This document shows positions 51,970 to 63,294 of a stretch of 64,000 bases of DNA, piece after piece. Each line of letters starts with the position of its first letter. The stretch's first letter is position 1. A model generated the notes under the pieces. The model saw nothing but the letters and a program-made list of their open reading frames with translations. It was not told where the DNA came from and ran no database searches. The position numbers and the translations under genes are program-made. The DNA comes from Fagopyrum homotropicum (Eukaryota; Streptophyta; Magnoliopsida; Caryophyllales; Polygonaceae): assembly GCA_033239125.1 (NCBI GenBank), contig BSWB01000005.1, forward strand, positions 14,623,447 through 14,687,446. The letters are read 5' to 3'.

Positions 51970-53902
51970 CCTTGAGGAATTTCCCGTAAGCTGGCATACC
52001 TAAAATCGCATCCATAAAAGGTATGTTAATATGGAGCTTGCTCATAAGTTCAACAAACTTACCGAAATGTTTATCTAGGCGTGCTCGCGCTCTAGATTGA
52101 GGAAAAGGTAGAGGTGGTTTGTAAGCGGGAGGAGGAACATAGACTTCTTCCTTCTCTTTTGCCTCTCCTTCTTTTGTGGAGGTATCAACTACTTTAGGTT
52201 GAGGGTCGGTGGTTGTCTTCCCGCTCCTAGTAGTTATAGCCATAACCCTTCCCTTTGGGTTATCTTCTGTCTTTCCGGGAAGCTTCCCTTGATCCCTTGG
52301 AACTTCTCCGGCCTTGTTGAAAATTTGGTTTTCTAAAGCTTTGTGAGCTTTGTCAACCGAAGTTATGTAGCTCTCCAATCCTTGTAGCTTGCCTAGGATC
52401 GTTTCTAGCATAGGATCCGGCTTGTTTGATCCGCTTGATTGTTCCTGGCTTGTAGAAGGAGTAGAAGAAGATGGAGGTGTTAGAGCCTTTTCGGCATATG
52501 AGTAAGGATTACCTGAACCTTGCTGATTTGACCTCCAATTGTTGTTATTCGAGTTCCTATTGTTGTTGTTGTTGTTATTCCAATTGGAGTTTCGGTTGTT
52601 ATTGTTGTTGTTACTCCAATTGGAATTCCGGTTATCATTCCTTTGATTGTTGTCTCGCCCCATGTAGTTGGCTTCTTGCTCTTGAGTCCTTTGAAGACTC
52701 GTTTTGAGCACTTCCCTCAATTCTTTGATGTCATCTTTGAGGGAGAATATTTGTGTTTGAGCCGCTTGATTCAACTTGGCTCCCGTATCGCCTTGATTTC
52801 GGCTGTTTGATTCCACCTTCCGGTGGGAATACTTCTCAATCACTTGGGCTTGCTTCTCAATGAAGTCCCAAGCATCATCCTCTCTCATATCCATGAATGT
52901 GCCGCAAGATAGAGATTGGAGGTTGAATTATGTCTCCACATCCAACCCTTTGTAGTAGATCTCCAATAATTCCAGCTTGGAAATGCCATGGTGTGGGCAA
53001 TCCAACAAGAGATCTTGAAACCTTTCCCAAGATTGAAACAAGCTTTCGTTAGGTTTCATAGAAAAAGCATTTATTTTACCTCTTAATTCCGCCGTTTTGG
53101 ATGGCGGAAAGAACTTGGTGAGGAATTCCGAAGACAGTTCCTCCCATGTAGCTAACTTCGCAGCCGGAAGTGTTTGGTACCAAGCTAGAGCCTTGTCCTT
53201 CAAAGAGAAGAAGAATGGCTTGATCTTGTAGTTGCTTGTAGTAGCCTTCTTCGGCTTCATAGTCTCCATGAGAATCTCAAAATTCTGCAAGTGTTGATGC
53301 GGAGATTCAGTACTTGCTCCGCCATATTGACTTTGGCGAACCATAGTAATGACTTGTGGTGAGAAGCTAAACTCCTGGATGTCTTCAGCTCCAAAGTCCA
53401 CACCTAAACGGCGCGGTTGCTGAATAGGATCCATCCGTTGCCCCAAAGTTCGGGGTCTATCTTCGTTATTGGCAGCTCTAACATTCCTAGTCGTAATGCG
53501 AGGGACGACCTTAGGTGTTGGAGTGTTTCGGTTAGGACGAAGTGATGGATCAATCTCTTCAAGTTCCGGCATATCCGGATCAATCTCGTCATCATCGGAC
53601 GAGTCATCTCGAATGGACTTAGTTGGTGTCTTGACTTTCTTCTTCTTCTTGGAGGCGTTCGACTCCAACTTCATGTCCAAAATCATAGCTCTTAGTTCAT
53701 CAATTTGAAATTGATGACTTATTTCAGCTTCCTTTCGGGCCTTCTCACTCAACTGGAGTTGGCGTTGAGCTTCATTCAGTTCAGCCTTGTAGTTTCTCTC
53801 ATCGTTTTCAGCCATTTTCTTCTCCTTCAACTTTCTCCTCAAAGTTCTTTCTAATTCGGGATCGAAAGGAACTAGATCTTTAGTGGATCTAGTCCTTCGC
53901 AT
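51970..53902 (-). pseudogene. Element A gag (5' part of gag-pol), nonsense codon, split by element B
   Basis: ATG at 53902 (MRRTRSTKDLVPFD) matches the start of element B's gag; an in-frame ATG 10 codons upstream is less likely. Gag core kept (PFFFSLKDKALAWYQTLP; ELRGKINAFSMKPNE). A TAA at 52928 stands where element B has Gln (before FNLQSLSCGTF). The frame resumes at 52894 and runs through an Asn-rich tract to KFLKEI, where element B is inserted. It continues into pol at 38849. Confidence 0.9.
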
Positions 53903-54005
53903 ATACCTAAAGAACCTGCGAAGATCACTCAAGTAGACAAATCAAATCACAAGAGCAAGAGCTCTCAAGCTAGACAACCGAAAACCGGGTTCGATCTAGA
54001 CCAAA

Positions 54006-54023
54006 TCCCCGGCAACGGCGCCA
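54006..54023 (-). other. Element A primer-binding site (tRNA-Asp type)
   Basis: TGGCGCCGTTGCCGGGGA on the minus strand just inside the 5' LTR, identical to that of element B. Confidence 0.85.
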
Positions 54024-54029
54024 AAAACT

Positions 54030-54964
54030 TGTTCGCTCAAAAGGGTGTGCGTCAAAGTCTTAATATTTATATCTAGAACTCAAAAGCAAAGCGAACCCGC
54101 AGTGTACGGATCAGCTGTAGGAAGGTAAGAATTCCAGAGTCGAACTCAGGGATTTGGTGAGAAAGATTCCAATTTCGATTATCTAGCGAAAGTATAAAAG
54201 CTTTTGTGATGTAATAAAGAGAGAAATGATTCCAAGGATTCAAGTATCCGATTTAGGCTTTCGATTCAAGACACTTCTACGGGTGTAGGACAGAATTTAT
54301 ATTGCCAAGATTAATTGTTCAAAGGTAGGATTCGTACGATGAAGTTCCGAAACCTATATAACTAATCTATAGGTTCTCTCTATAAGGGTTGTTGAGGCTG
54401 CAATATAGAAAGGTCTAAAGATAAGAATTATGTTCAAACTAACTATCTAAAACTCCAGGATATGACTCTCCAAAGTATGAATAGAAAGCACACTTAAAAT
54501 CTTAATAAAGGATGTTGAGTCTCTTTATTACCCAAATCTTGCAATTTTAATCCATTAAATGTAGAAACAGGTTTGAATTGCATTCGAACATTCAATTAGA
54601 GGGTAAAAAGGTTAATCAAGATTGGGATTTAGGCAAGGACTAGTTTTGATTAAAGATTAATTCAATTAAAGTTCGTCAGAGGAATAAATCGCCCTGTTCA
54701 TAAGAAAAATCGGCCGATTTTCCTCAAGAACAACCCGATTTTCCTGTTGTCGCAAAACTAAGATCTAAATTCTCAGGGTCCTAATGTTTGAATGAGTTCA
54801 GTCTATCATCATCTAAGCCTTAATCATCAACTATTCTCCCCAGAATCACAAGGTTTTTATTGAATATAACATAAAAGGTATACAAAATCCCTCTAAATGC
54901 AAGGTAAATAGAGATAATGTGCTGCAATATGCATGAATATGATGATACATAATTCATGTCATCA
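54030..54964 (-). repeat. Element A 5' LTR, internally deleted (935 bp)
   Basis: Identical to the 3' LTR at all positions compared except C/T at about 54684 (30777 in the 3' LTR) and a missing block of about 699 bp (equivalent to about 30950-31648). The missing block contains the upstream palindrome cluster and the TATA-like sequence, so this LTR has probably lost its promoter. Confidence 0.92.
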
Positions 54965-54969
54965 ATTAT

Positions 54970-55469
54970 ATAAACATATTTCAGATGAATTGATATTTTC
55001 ATTTAGACCTTTTTCTTAACGGAATAATTGAGGTTGTTAACTAATGTAGCATACATAAAACAATAATGCATATGTAGTGGCATTGTCGACTTATTAATAT
55101 ATTGTATAGCTACATTTTAAAATAGAAGTTTTTTTATTTAAGTATGTCTGTAGGGTTCAAAATTCATCAAATTATTTTAGTTATATTAAGCAAAATTGTC
55201 TTCATATTCTGTTCATAGTTTTTTTATGGATGATTCAATAAACTGACATAATATTTATTTAGAAAAAAGTACTACATAATATTAATTTAGAAAAATGTAC
55301 TACATATAAATGACTGAGTGATGAGATTGAATAGAATCAAATGAATGAATTACAAATACCGTAAAAAACTATATTAATAACTAAAAACTAATTACTTAAT
55401 ATTAAAAAATATTATTTAGACAATAATGACTATAAATTCAAAAGAAAGCAATATGAGAAAATTTTCTCT
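54970..55469. other. Helitron spacer downstream of the Agenet gene
   Basis: AT-rich, no gene seen. Resumes the Helitron after the element A target duplication. Confidence 0.5.
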
Positions 55470-56014
55470 TTAGATCATAATCCAACGATTGTTGACCCAA
55501 CGATAATGTATCCTCATCATATGTGGATATACATAAACGTTTTCACCAAATGGTTCAAGCCGAACCAAGTACTTGTTGAGTCCGACCCATCTTCTTATGA
55601 TTGTTGATGTCCACCATCCATCTTCTCTTATGACATCGACTATGTCTCTGGAGAAATATTCAACTTGAACAGATTTTGGAGGTAGTGGCCTTATCCTACA
55701 TTGTGGTACAATTTCCCTAAAATGAACCATAGTCTCTAGATCAAACAAATGAGTGTACTCAACATTGTAGTGATAGTGTGGGACAACATCCACAATTCTT
55801 GCTTCATAAAATGATCCCATAAAGTCAGATTCAGTTCCTATAACTTCAACCATGGTACCGGCCTGAAGATACTCGTCCATGCCTATCAATAACCAAACAG
55901 AAAAGCAACAAATCAAAGTTGTTGGGTGTGAAAATAAACATAGAAACATGGTAGATACATAAAATATGATTGACATCAACAATACTTACTTGTTATAGAG
56001 CAAACAGCCGACAT
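55470..56014 (-). CDS. Agenet (Tudor-like) domain protein, two exons, carried by the Helitron
   Basis: Exon 1 56014-55990 (MSAVCSIT), exon 2 55882-55470 (stop TAA), joined A|GC to give Ser; 145 residues. If exon 1 is not used, MDEYLQAGTM at 55880 is an alternative start. The sequence has two Agenet-like repeats: GTMVEVIGTESDFMGSFYEARIVDVV...YNVEYTHLFD, then VQVEYFSRDIVDVIREDGWWTSTIIRRW...YLVRLEPFGENVYV. Agenet domains belong to the Tudor/Royal group; in plants they occur in chromatin- or RNA-associated proteins. It is shorter than typical host Agenet proteins, so probably a captured fragment kept open. Same strand as the other Helitron genes. Confidence 0.7.
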
Positions 56015-56680
56015 AGATGTGTTATTCGTGCTTCTGATGATACTATATGAGACGTATACCAGGAAGTTAGAAATAAGATAGAAGAAACACCTTTTATAAG
56101 TTAATGGAACTGAATTATTATGGATGTTAGGATTTTCTTAACAGATACATTTAGAATTTGTTATGAGATTTGATTTTGTATCATATCTTATGTAACAAAT
56201 CGTAGAGAATATCCTAACCATAAATGTGATTAATTAGGTTAGTAGATGATAGACAGAGATAGACCATTTAAGATTTGATTTAACCCTTTTTACTCGTTTC
56301 CAAAATTCCACGCCTCCAAAACATTTTTTCAATTAAGTTTTACCTTATCTATCGTTGTGTCTATCTGATTGAGTTATTTCATTTGAGTTTCACCATGTAA
56401 CAATTTATAGAATAAATTATAAATTAAACACACCAAATTCTTAACTTATGTATCACTTTTATTCAAGGTCATTCTTATATATTTTTCCTAGTGATTAAAT
56501 ACTTATCAATTCGAGGTTAGTTGATTGAGGATATTAAGACTCACTGCTATAGCCATCAAACATATAGTTGAGTGCCATATATATACGATTACAATGAAGT
56601 GTATGCCATATATAGTTTTCTTGGCATTATTTCATCAACTTCATTCTTTCTTCTGCTTCTCCTAATTTGCTTCACACTCC
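56015..56680. other. Helitron spacer upstream of the Agenet gene
   Basis: AT-rich, no gene seen. The sequence CTTCTCCTAATTTGC near 56657 recurs at about 59136, on the other side of the solo LTR. Confidence 0.5.
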
Positions 56681-56685
56681 CACTC

Positions 56686-57668
56686 TGTAATAACCGAAAA
56701 ATTTAAACTCCGTTTAAGTTTAATACCGGATCAAACCGATTTCCGATCTGTCAACATTTACTCTTTTAAATAAAATAAAACGATGTTAAATTCTATCATT
56801 TTATGTGACCTTGATTCACATAAAATGATAATTTTTGTAACGTAAATAATTCCGTACAATGTGCGAGTAACGTTCTATCCTTTCAGTCATCTTTTAATTT
56901 GAGGAGTAGGCCCAATGACGGGCCCAGTAACCTCCTGCTGGCCCATTTCCTTAATAACCCTCTTTAACCTAATTAATCTAAACCTCATCACTCTAATCTA
57001 ATCCTATACATAATCACGCCGACCCCGCAACTTTACCGCTGCTTCATCTCTCTCCCTCCCAACTGCAAACACGGCACGCAGAAGAAACCCAAAACAATGC
57101 CGCCTAACCGCACTGCACCACATCCGCCACCACTCTACCGAACTCACCTTCAGCGGAGAGCACGAGAGGCGTAGAGTTCCGTTGTCGTTGCCCAGTCGTC
57201 TGCAGCCGCGAACCCACCAGCACCGGACCCAACGCCCTACGCGATAGAGACACGGTAAGCTTTCCTTCTATGAATCCCCTTCATTTTCGGTTTCGATTGC
57301 TGAATCGTACCTCGAACTGTTGTGCTGGACCGACGAGCAGGCGGAAGCAGGCTCCAACCCCGCTTCATAGGGACCGTAACCCGCCTCCCGTAGACAGACC
57401 TCCGCGTGACAGCCTTCCCGCGACCCAAACAACACTGCATCGGTTCGTCCCTGCAACACGGCGGTGAGTGCTCCTCCTGTTGTGCAGTATACGTACCTAT
57501 GTGTATGTAGAGGTTTAAGAGGAATTTGGGATTTGTATAAAAATGTATAGGCAGTAGATTAAGATATATATATATATATATATTTAGTTGTACAATATTG
57601 GAATACATATACGTATGTATAGATGTAGAATAATAGATTATATAAGTATATATACATGGTTAGGGATA

Positions 57669-57721
<53 letters not shown>

Positions 57722-59045
57722 GTATATACATATGAGGGTACTGATTGTATATATGTATATATATGGTTGAGCAGTAGTGATAGGCTTGATTAGGTAGGAG
57801 TTTGTGTGCTATATATATATATATATATATTACATACCCTGTACACATATACGTATTTATAGATATGAGATGGTAGGTAAGAGTATATATATATATGGAA
57901 TAAGCAGAGTGTATATACATAAGTATATACTTAGAAAGATAACGTATTTATACACGTATACATATATGTGTAAGAGTGGAGTAGTAACCGGGAAGGAAGT
58001 AATGTTGTTCTCTTTGACGAGATGTTGGGAATTAACCTTATAACCTCTAGTAAATTATCCGGGGATGACCAAATTATGAAAAACAAGTTCAAAAAGAGAA
58101 TATTAAGAGTTAAGAATAGACTTTTGAGAATTTCCGGGATTTAAGGTAAAATAACATTTTTTACCTTAACAGAGTATGAGATGAAATGTTGATACACATG
58201 CCTTGTTTAACAGGCGGTTGAGTTACCACGGGTACGGACCGAGTTGGGATTTGTAAGAGTGGCCTTTGATTCAGGTAAGTCCTTGCGGCTTACTTAGCCA
58301 GTTTCCGGATATTAGTTGAGTGATAATGGTTGTGTGTGTGCAATGTGTGTGAAAATAATAATCACTTGTTAGGACGACCGTTGTTATTATGGTTTAAGGC
58401 CCAAGTGTATTATAACGGGCCGTGACATCACTGTCCAGCTCTGACAGGAGACTGGGAGGTTCTCTATACCCAGACCATACAGGTACACGGTGAGATGCAT
58501 CGGATCCACTCCTGATGGGTACACGGGGGCGGAGGCGAGGTTTGGGAATCCCTCGTGTCACAAAATAAGTATCATTAGAGTGAATGACTTAAATGAAGAT
58601 AATAAATGGATTGTTTGAAAGCATGATGAATGTTTATTATTTTATGTGTGTGTGTGCTGTTATTACTCTCCTAATGTTTAGATAACTAGCTAATGGTTGT
58701 TTTGTTGTGTTTTTTTTTAGATTTACCGCAGGTTAGAACAGCAGCTGAGTGATCCGAAAGTAGTGGTTAGCCGGGTCTCCGTACTCTATAGAGTGGGGGT
58801 TTGGGTTGTTGTTTTGTTGTCTTTCCCTTTTGTTAAGACAGTTAGTCTTTTCCGTTATTTAAGTACGATAGGCTGTTAGACTTTGTTACATTCATCCTTT
58901 TTCAAATACATTTTTATGAATTTCGGTTTTTCTTATTTGTGTCTTGTTGCAAGATCCTAGTAATATTGTTGTCAAACTGAGGTCGGGACCCATTGTGAGG
59001 TCCTAACCAGTAATATCCCGGGTTCTGAGAATTCGGGGTGTTACA
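56686..59045. mobile_element. Solo LTR, 2,360 bp (probably Ty3/gypsy, Tekay/Del-like)
   Basis: Starts TGTAATAACCG and ends CGGGGTGTTACA, flanked by CACTC on both sides (56681-56685, 59046-59050). No internal coding region or second LTR copy is visible, so a solo LTR fits. Ends of the type TGTAACACCCCG with LTRs above 2 kb are common in plant chromoviruses (recalled). Contains (TA)n arrays and a GC-rich 5' part (57000-57240). Confidence 0.75.
57562..57900. repeat. (TA)n microsatellites within the solo LTR
   Basis: TA runs at about 57565-57583, 57670-57718 and 57810-57830, separated by related TACATATACGTAT words. ORFs made of Tyr/Ile codons here are artefacts. Confidence 0.9.
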
Positions 59046-59050
59046 CACTC

Positions 59051-59666
59051 ATCAGTTAATGTATCACTAAGCTAATACAATTTAGTATTTATGCGTAGCT
59101 ACATTAATATAAATGAGTCATTATTGAATAATACACTTCTCCTAATTTGCACCACACTTCCACTCATCAGTTAATGTGATTGTTAGAGTTTACAATGATT
59201 CATATGATCATCATAAAAATAATAATCAAGTTTAAACAACATTTTATATATTAACACCGAGTACTATTTATATATTTATTTTAGGGGAGTATGTTATTCA
59301 TTATTGTATATGTGTATAAGATGGTTTAATTTAGACACTGAATATAAGAAATATGGTGAAAAGTGATTACATATTTGTGTGTTTCTTTTTGGTTTTTAAA
59401 ACTTCAAATTTTTTTTAAAAAAACCTATATTTGAGGGAAGTGTTTATTAGATGATCAGACTGATTATTAAAAGGTTTTATGAAGATAAGAGTTATTAACA
59501 AAATCGGAAAATTCATTATAATTATTATTTGGTTTTAGATTTGATCATTGGCATATTGAAACTAAATTGTAGGACGAAATAAATTCAAATAAAATTCAAA
59601 TAATTCAACTCAAATAAGTCTGGTAAATCAAAACATAACAGTATGAATTGGTGAAAAATATAATTC
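59051..59666. other. Helitron spacer between solo LTR and RPA-like gene 2
   Basis: AT-rich, no gene seen. CACTCATCAGTTAATGT occurs twice (59046, 59161). Confidence 0.5.
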
Positions 59667-62042
59667 TTAATATTTCTCTTGCTTCACAGTGATGAGATGT
59701 TTGTGGGTAGATCCTTCTGTGTTCAAACTCTTTCCATCAGATACTTTGATTGTTCTCTCACAATCACCTTCGTATTTCCTTCGTTTCAAAGGATTAACTT
59801 CATCATCTTCAGTGCCTTCATCATCGGGGATCACCATTAAATCTTTTCCATTCTTTTTGGTGTTTGGGAGAGATGCTGTTGATATGTCAACCTATGAACA
59901 AAATTTTATTAATAGAAATAAGTTAGTTCAAACTCCATAAACATTTTAATTGGTATAAAGATTAGGAATGTACTGGTCTTTGAGCTTCCAGGTTTTTGAA
60001 CTCATTGATAATATCAAGATCATTAGTAATGTTGTTCACAGTGAAACCAGCTGCTGAATTGTTTGTCTGACCCAAATTGTATTCTGATATGAAAATCTTA
60101 AACAAATAGGTCTTGTTCAAGATATCATTCAGTTCTGGAGGAATGGAGTTAATGTCAACATCCTACATAAAACATCTTGAGAGATTAGTGTATGTATATA
60201 TTGTATACAAATGACATCACAGATTGGTAAACTTAATTAAATGTATGTTATAAAATAGAGATTTATAAAAACCTTATCAAGTGAATCTTGTATTGCAGTA
60301 ACTGATCTCGATACAAGTTGCTTAACCTGTTTTTCAAACATAATGAAATCAGTACTCCCTGTCTCATCTGTCACCTTCAAATGGAGTTTGAATCTGAAAA
60401 AAATGATATTTAATAAGTTATGGTTAAAAACAAATATAACAGTACATCAACTACTAACAATGAAAATGATGAAATTTTACATACCTAGGAACAACAAATT
60501 TGATGGTTGAAACACATTTCTTGCACTTATATTTAGTACCATCAACCTCAACTTTGGACTTGCATGTTTTGCAAGAATTGTAAAACCAACCAAAGGTATC
60601 ATCAATAGCCTCAATTGTTGCCATGGTAATACATGTGCATTTCTGAATAGAAACAAAAAAATTATTATAAGTTAATAAGTGGAAAACGAAAATAAAGATA
60701 ACTATTATTACTTTATGAAATTACCTCGGTTGTTGAGAGTATTTCTGAAACTGTTTTCCTAACAGTTTGAGACAAGAAGATTTTTAACACAGATAAAGAA
60801 GGTTGATTTGACTCCATAGGGAAGTTCAATTTATCCATTATTTCTCTTGTCATAGGATAACTATAAAATAACAAATGAAAGTATATAAACATATGTTAGT
60901 ATACATTAGTAAGGACTAATAGAAAGAAGACTAAAGTTAAGTTAAAAATACTAACTTGTTTTTGAATTTCAGCATTTCTGCAACCCCACATTCACCAACA
61001 AAAATAATTGTGGCTCCTTTAGCATTAGAAATGTAATGTTCACCTGCAACATGTAAACTAAATATTAGAAAAAATAAAAAATTTATATAAGTTGATTGAA
61101 TCTGTGTAATGAAAGAATTTATACCTCCAAATTCTTTGATAGCAGCAAGATGTATAAGGACAACAACATTGTCTGTAGCCTCAAAATGCAGAGAATACTC
61201 ATCAAATTGATGAGCATATTCGTTCCATAGAGTACACTTTAGGACTTCGTTCCTAAATAGGTAAAAAAGAAATCAATTTGTTTTTCCTAAATATGAAATA
61301 CATGAAAGGTTAAAATAATAGTATAAGATTCGAAGATGAATAATATTAGAGAGTTAGTATAACCTGAAACTCCTTAAGTAGATGTTCCTCCTTTCATAAT
61401 GGTTATCAATTGGACCAACAGCAACCAAATTGCCAATAACATCTACAATAATATAATCATAAAATAGTGTTAATCTAAAAATTTAGTAGAAACTTATATT
61501 TATATATAACTTATATAAACAATAACTAATATACTATATTTATTTAAACTTACCAATCAAATACCTAGGGTCAACATCGGTGTTATGAATTTCATTGAAA
61601 TTCATAAAGTTGAAACCATACATCTGAATAAGAGGTAAATGAATAGCTTTGACAGAAGTAGACTTGTTAAAGATAACCTTATATGGCAAATGACTATATA
61701 AAAGCTTAGACAAGTATTTTGATAATCCAAAGTTGGAAATCGTATATGTAGAACCAGCAGAAATTGAATGGAATTGATGAACAAATTCCTTCTTGATTGT
61801 AGCATGAATTCTATTTCCCTGTAAAAAACAAAAACAACATAGTTATTAAATATATTGATTGGAAAATATTAGAAAGTAATGTAAGGTACCTTTTCATCGA
61901 GAAGAATCATGTCCTTTGAGTAAAATTCATTGGGACTTTCATAAATTGGTACTGTCCACATGTGAGTTACGCGAACTTGAATTTTCCAATGGATTGAGTT
62001 GTTCAATTTCAAATCTTGCATAAAATGGTACTGCTTCGCCAT
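59667..62042 (-). CDS. RPA70-like single-stranded DNA-binding protein, Helitron RPA-like gene 2
   Basis: ATG at 62042 (MAKQYHFMQDLKLNNSIHWKIQVRVTHMW), chosen over an upstream ATG because the OB-fold starts here; stop TAA 59669-59667. Exon 1 62042-61890; exon 2 from about 61820 (GNRIHATIKKEFVHQFHSISAGSTYTI) to about 61556; then about 61443-61367, 61255-61125, 61045-60957, 60861-60726, 60641-60486 and others. Features in order: RPA1 OB-fold A, OB-fold B (VIGNLVAVGPI...LWNEYAHQFD), a C4 zinc ribbon (C-K-T-C and C-K-K-C near 60590-60510) with the third OB-fold, and a nuclear-localisation-like PLKRRK near the end. It is the more complete of the two RPA-like genes. I saw no stop in the exons read, but not every junction was checked. 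Confidence 0.75.
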
Positions 62043-62199
62043 GAGAACTGTAGAATTGAACCCAAGAGAAATTAGGATAAATTGACAGTAGACAAAAAGA
62101 AAGTAGCAGAATGTAGGCAAAAGAAAATGTTTGTTCTCACAATTACCTTGATCGAACCTCAGAAAATGTGATTCTTCTGTAGCTACGAAGGGAATGCTG

Positions 62200-63033
62200 A
62201 TTTGTACGTTGAAATGAGTTTGTTTATCATATATTTATACGCAAAACGATTGTAAATATCTTGGATATCAAAATTTAAAAGATTTGTTTGGTAGATATTC
62301 TGTTCATAGTTATCTGTGTGATCTGGTCATATCCAATGTATACTTGAGTATGATAACTGCAAAATGGATGAGATTGATAGAAAATCTTATATTTTGTTAC
62401 AACCTGAAGATAATGAATCTGAATTCTTTCTTTTCTGAAAACTTTTGTGTGAAGATTTCTTCATTCAAAAGATATGGTGTGATAGGACGGTTTTGATTTA
62501 AAGAAACTTAACTAATACATTTTTTTAATCTTTTATATAATGATATATATTTCTTTATAATAAATGACATATTAGATACTATTATATATAATTGCTTTTA
62601 TTTGTTGTTGATAACAGGTTTAATGTGAAGATTCAAGCTGAAAATGTGGAATAAATATGGTAATTATGTATTTTTATCGTGGTTGAAAGAGATAAATAAA
62701 AGGTTTTCGAATGAAATTATAGTATGGTTAATGGTATATGAAAATGTTGAGGACTTTTTGTTGAATTTGTTGTAGGGTTTTTGTTGAAATTTAAAGTGAC
62801 AATGGTTTTCTGTACTCAAATTGTCATGTTATTGTGTGAATGTAAAATTTTACTTGCTTTTGTTTGAATTTAGTTTCAGGATTGAATTGAATTCACCAGA
62901 TCTTTATGTGGAATTAATGTGATATCTGAATGTTCAAAGGAGATACAGGAGAAGGAGTCATTGATTATAGGATTGAATTGAATTTTATTTGAAGTTAGTT
63001 TCAGGATTGAATAGAATTTACAGTATTTATTTT
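62200..63033. other. Helitron 5' region upstream of RPA-like gene 2
   Basis: No gene seen. TTAGTTTCAGGATTGAATTGAATT-type phrases occur twice (about 62870 and 62995). Confidence 0.5.
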
Positions 63034-63199
63034 GTTTGGATTCCGCTAATTATTGTTACAACTTAAAGTTAATAAATATTTTTTGTAGATTTATTTTGAG
63101 TACAAAAATTTGAATAGTTTGGATTCCGCTAATTACTGTTACAACTTAAAGTTAATAAATATTTTTTGTAGATTTATTTTGAGTAAAAAAATTTGAATG
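63034..63199. repeat. Two 83-bp tandem units near the Helitron 5' end
   Basis: Units start at 63034 and 63117 with GTTTGGATTCCGCTAATTA and are nearly identical. They lie about 100 bp inside the proposed Helitron 5' terminus. Confidence 0.88.
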
Positions 63200-63264
63200 G
63201 CAGTTTAGTAAATATTTCACAAAAAATCCTATGTGGCATTACTCGTTGAACGACACGTGGCGCT

Positions 63265-63294
63265 AGCGTCCTTAGTTTTAGTAAGTAATATAGA
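63265..63294 (-). other. Proposed Helitron 5' terminus
   Basis: Minus strand TCTATATTACTTACTAAAAC, preceded by A, followed within 40 bp by GCCACGTGTC. It resembles 5' ends of plant Helitrons as I recall them. No structural proof is available from one copy. Confidence 0.6.

Larger units (their letters stand above)
30122..54964 (-). mobile_element. Athila-type Ty3/gypsy LTR retrotransposon A, disabled, contains nested element B
   Basis: The LTRs lie at 30122-31755 (3') and 54030-54964 (5', internally deleted), with the 5-bp duplication ATTAT at 30117-30121 and 54965-54969. Internal order on the minus strand: PBS, gag, [element B], PR, RT, RNase H, INT, motif-rich spacer, Athila ORF (deleted), conserved non-coding block, 3' LTR. 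Without B it is about 11.7 kb. The shared LTR sequence shows one difference that I could see in about 935 bp, so insertion was recent, yet the coding regions carry several lesions. Confidence 0.93.
16969..63294 (-). mobile_element. Large Helitron, split by nested LTR retrotransposons
   Basis: The 3' end on the minus strand is a 7-bp-stem hairpin, 11 nt, then CTAG, followed by T. The proposed 5' end is TCTATATTACTTACTAAAAC at 63294 downward, preceded by A, so the site fits insertion between A and T with no duplication. Between the ends, all non-LTR genes point the same way: RPA-like 2, Agenet, RPA-like 1, Rep/helicase and Myb/SANT-like. This matches plant Helitrons, which carry Rep/helicase and RPA genes. 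Removing the LTR complex (30122-54969) and the solo LTR (56686-59050) leaves about 19.1 kb. The 3' end is well supported; the 5' end is recognised from its TC start and sequence style only. Two adjacent Helitrons remain possible. Confidence 0.72.

Noticed and set aside
30122..54964. Repeats at 30.1 kb and 54.0 kb, and at 38.9 kb and 50.3 kb, as tandem segmental duplications
   Set aside because: Each pair has TG...CA ends, a flanking 5-bp target duplication and an adjacent primer-binding site, so they are LTR pairs of nested elements.
57660..58043. ORFs on both strands rich in Tyr/Ile/His codons
   Set aside because: They are translations of (TA)n and related microsatellite words inside a solo LTR; no start context, domain or codon signal.
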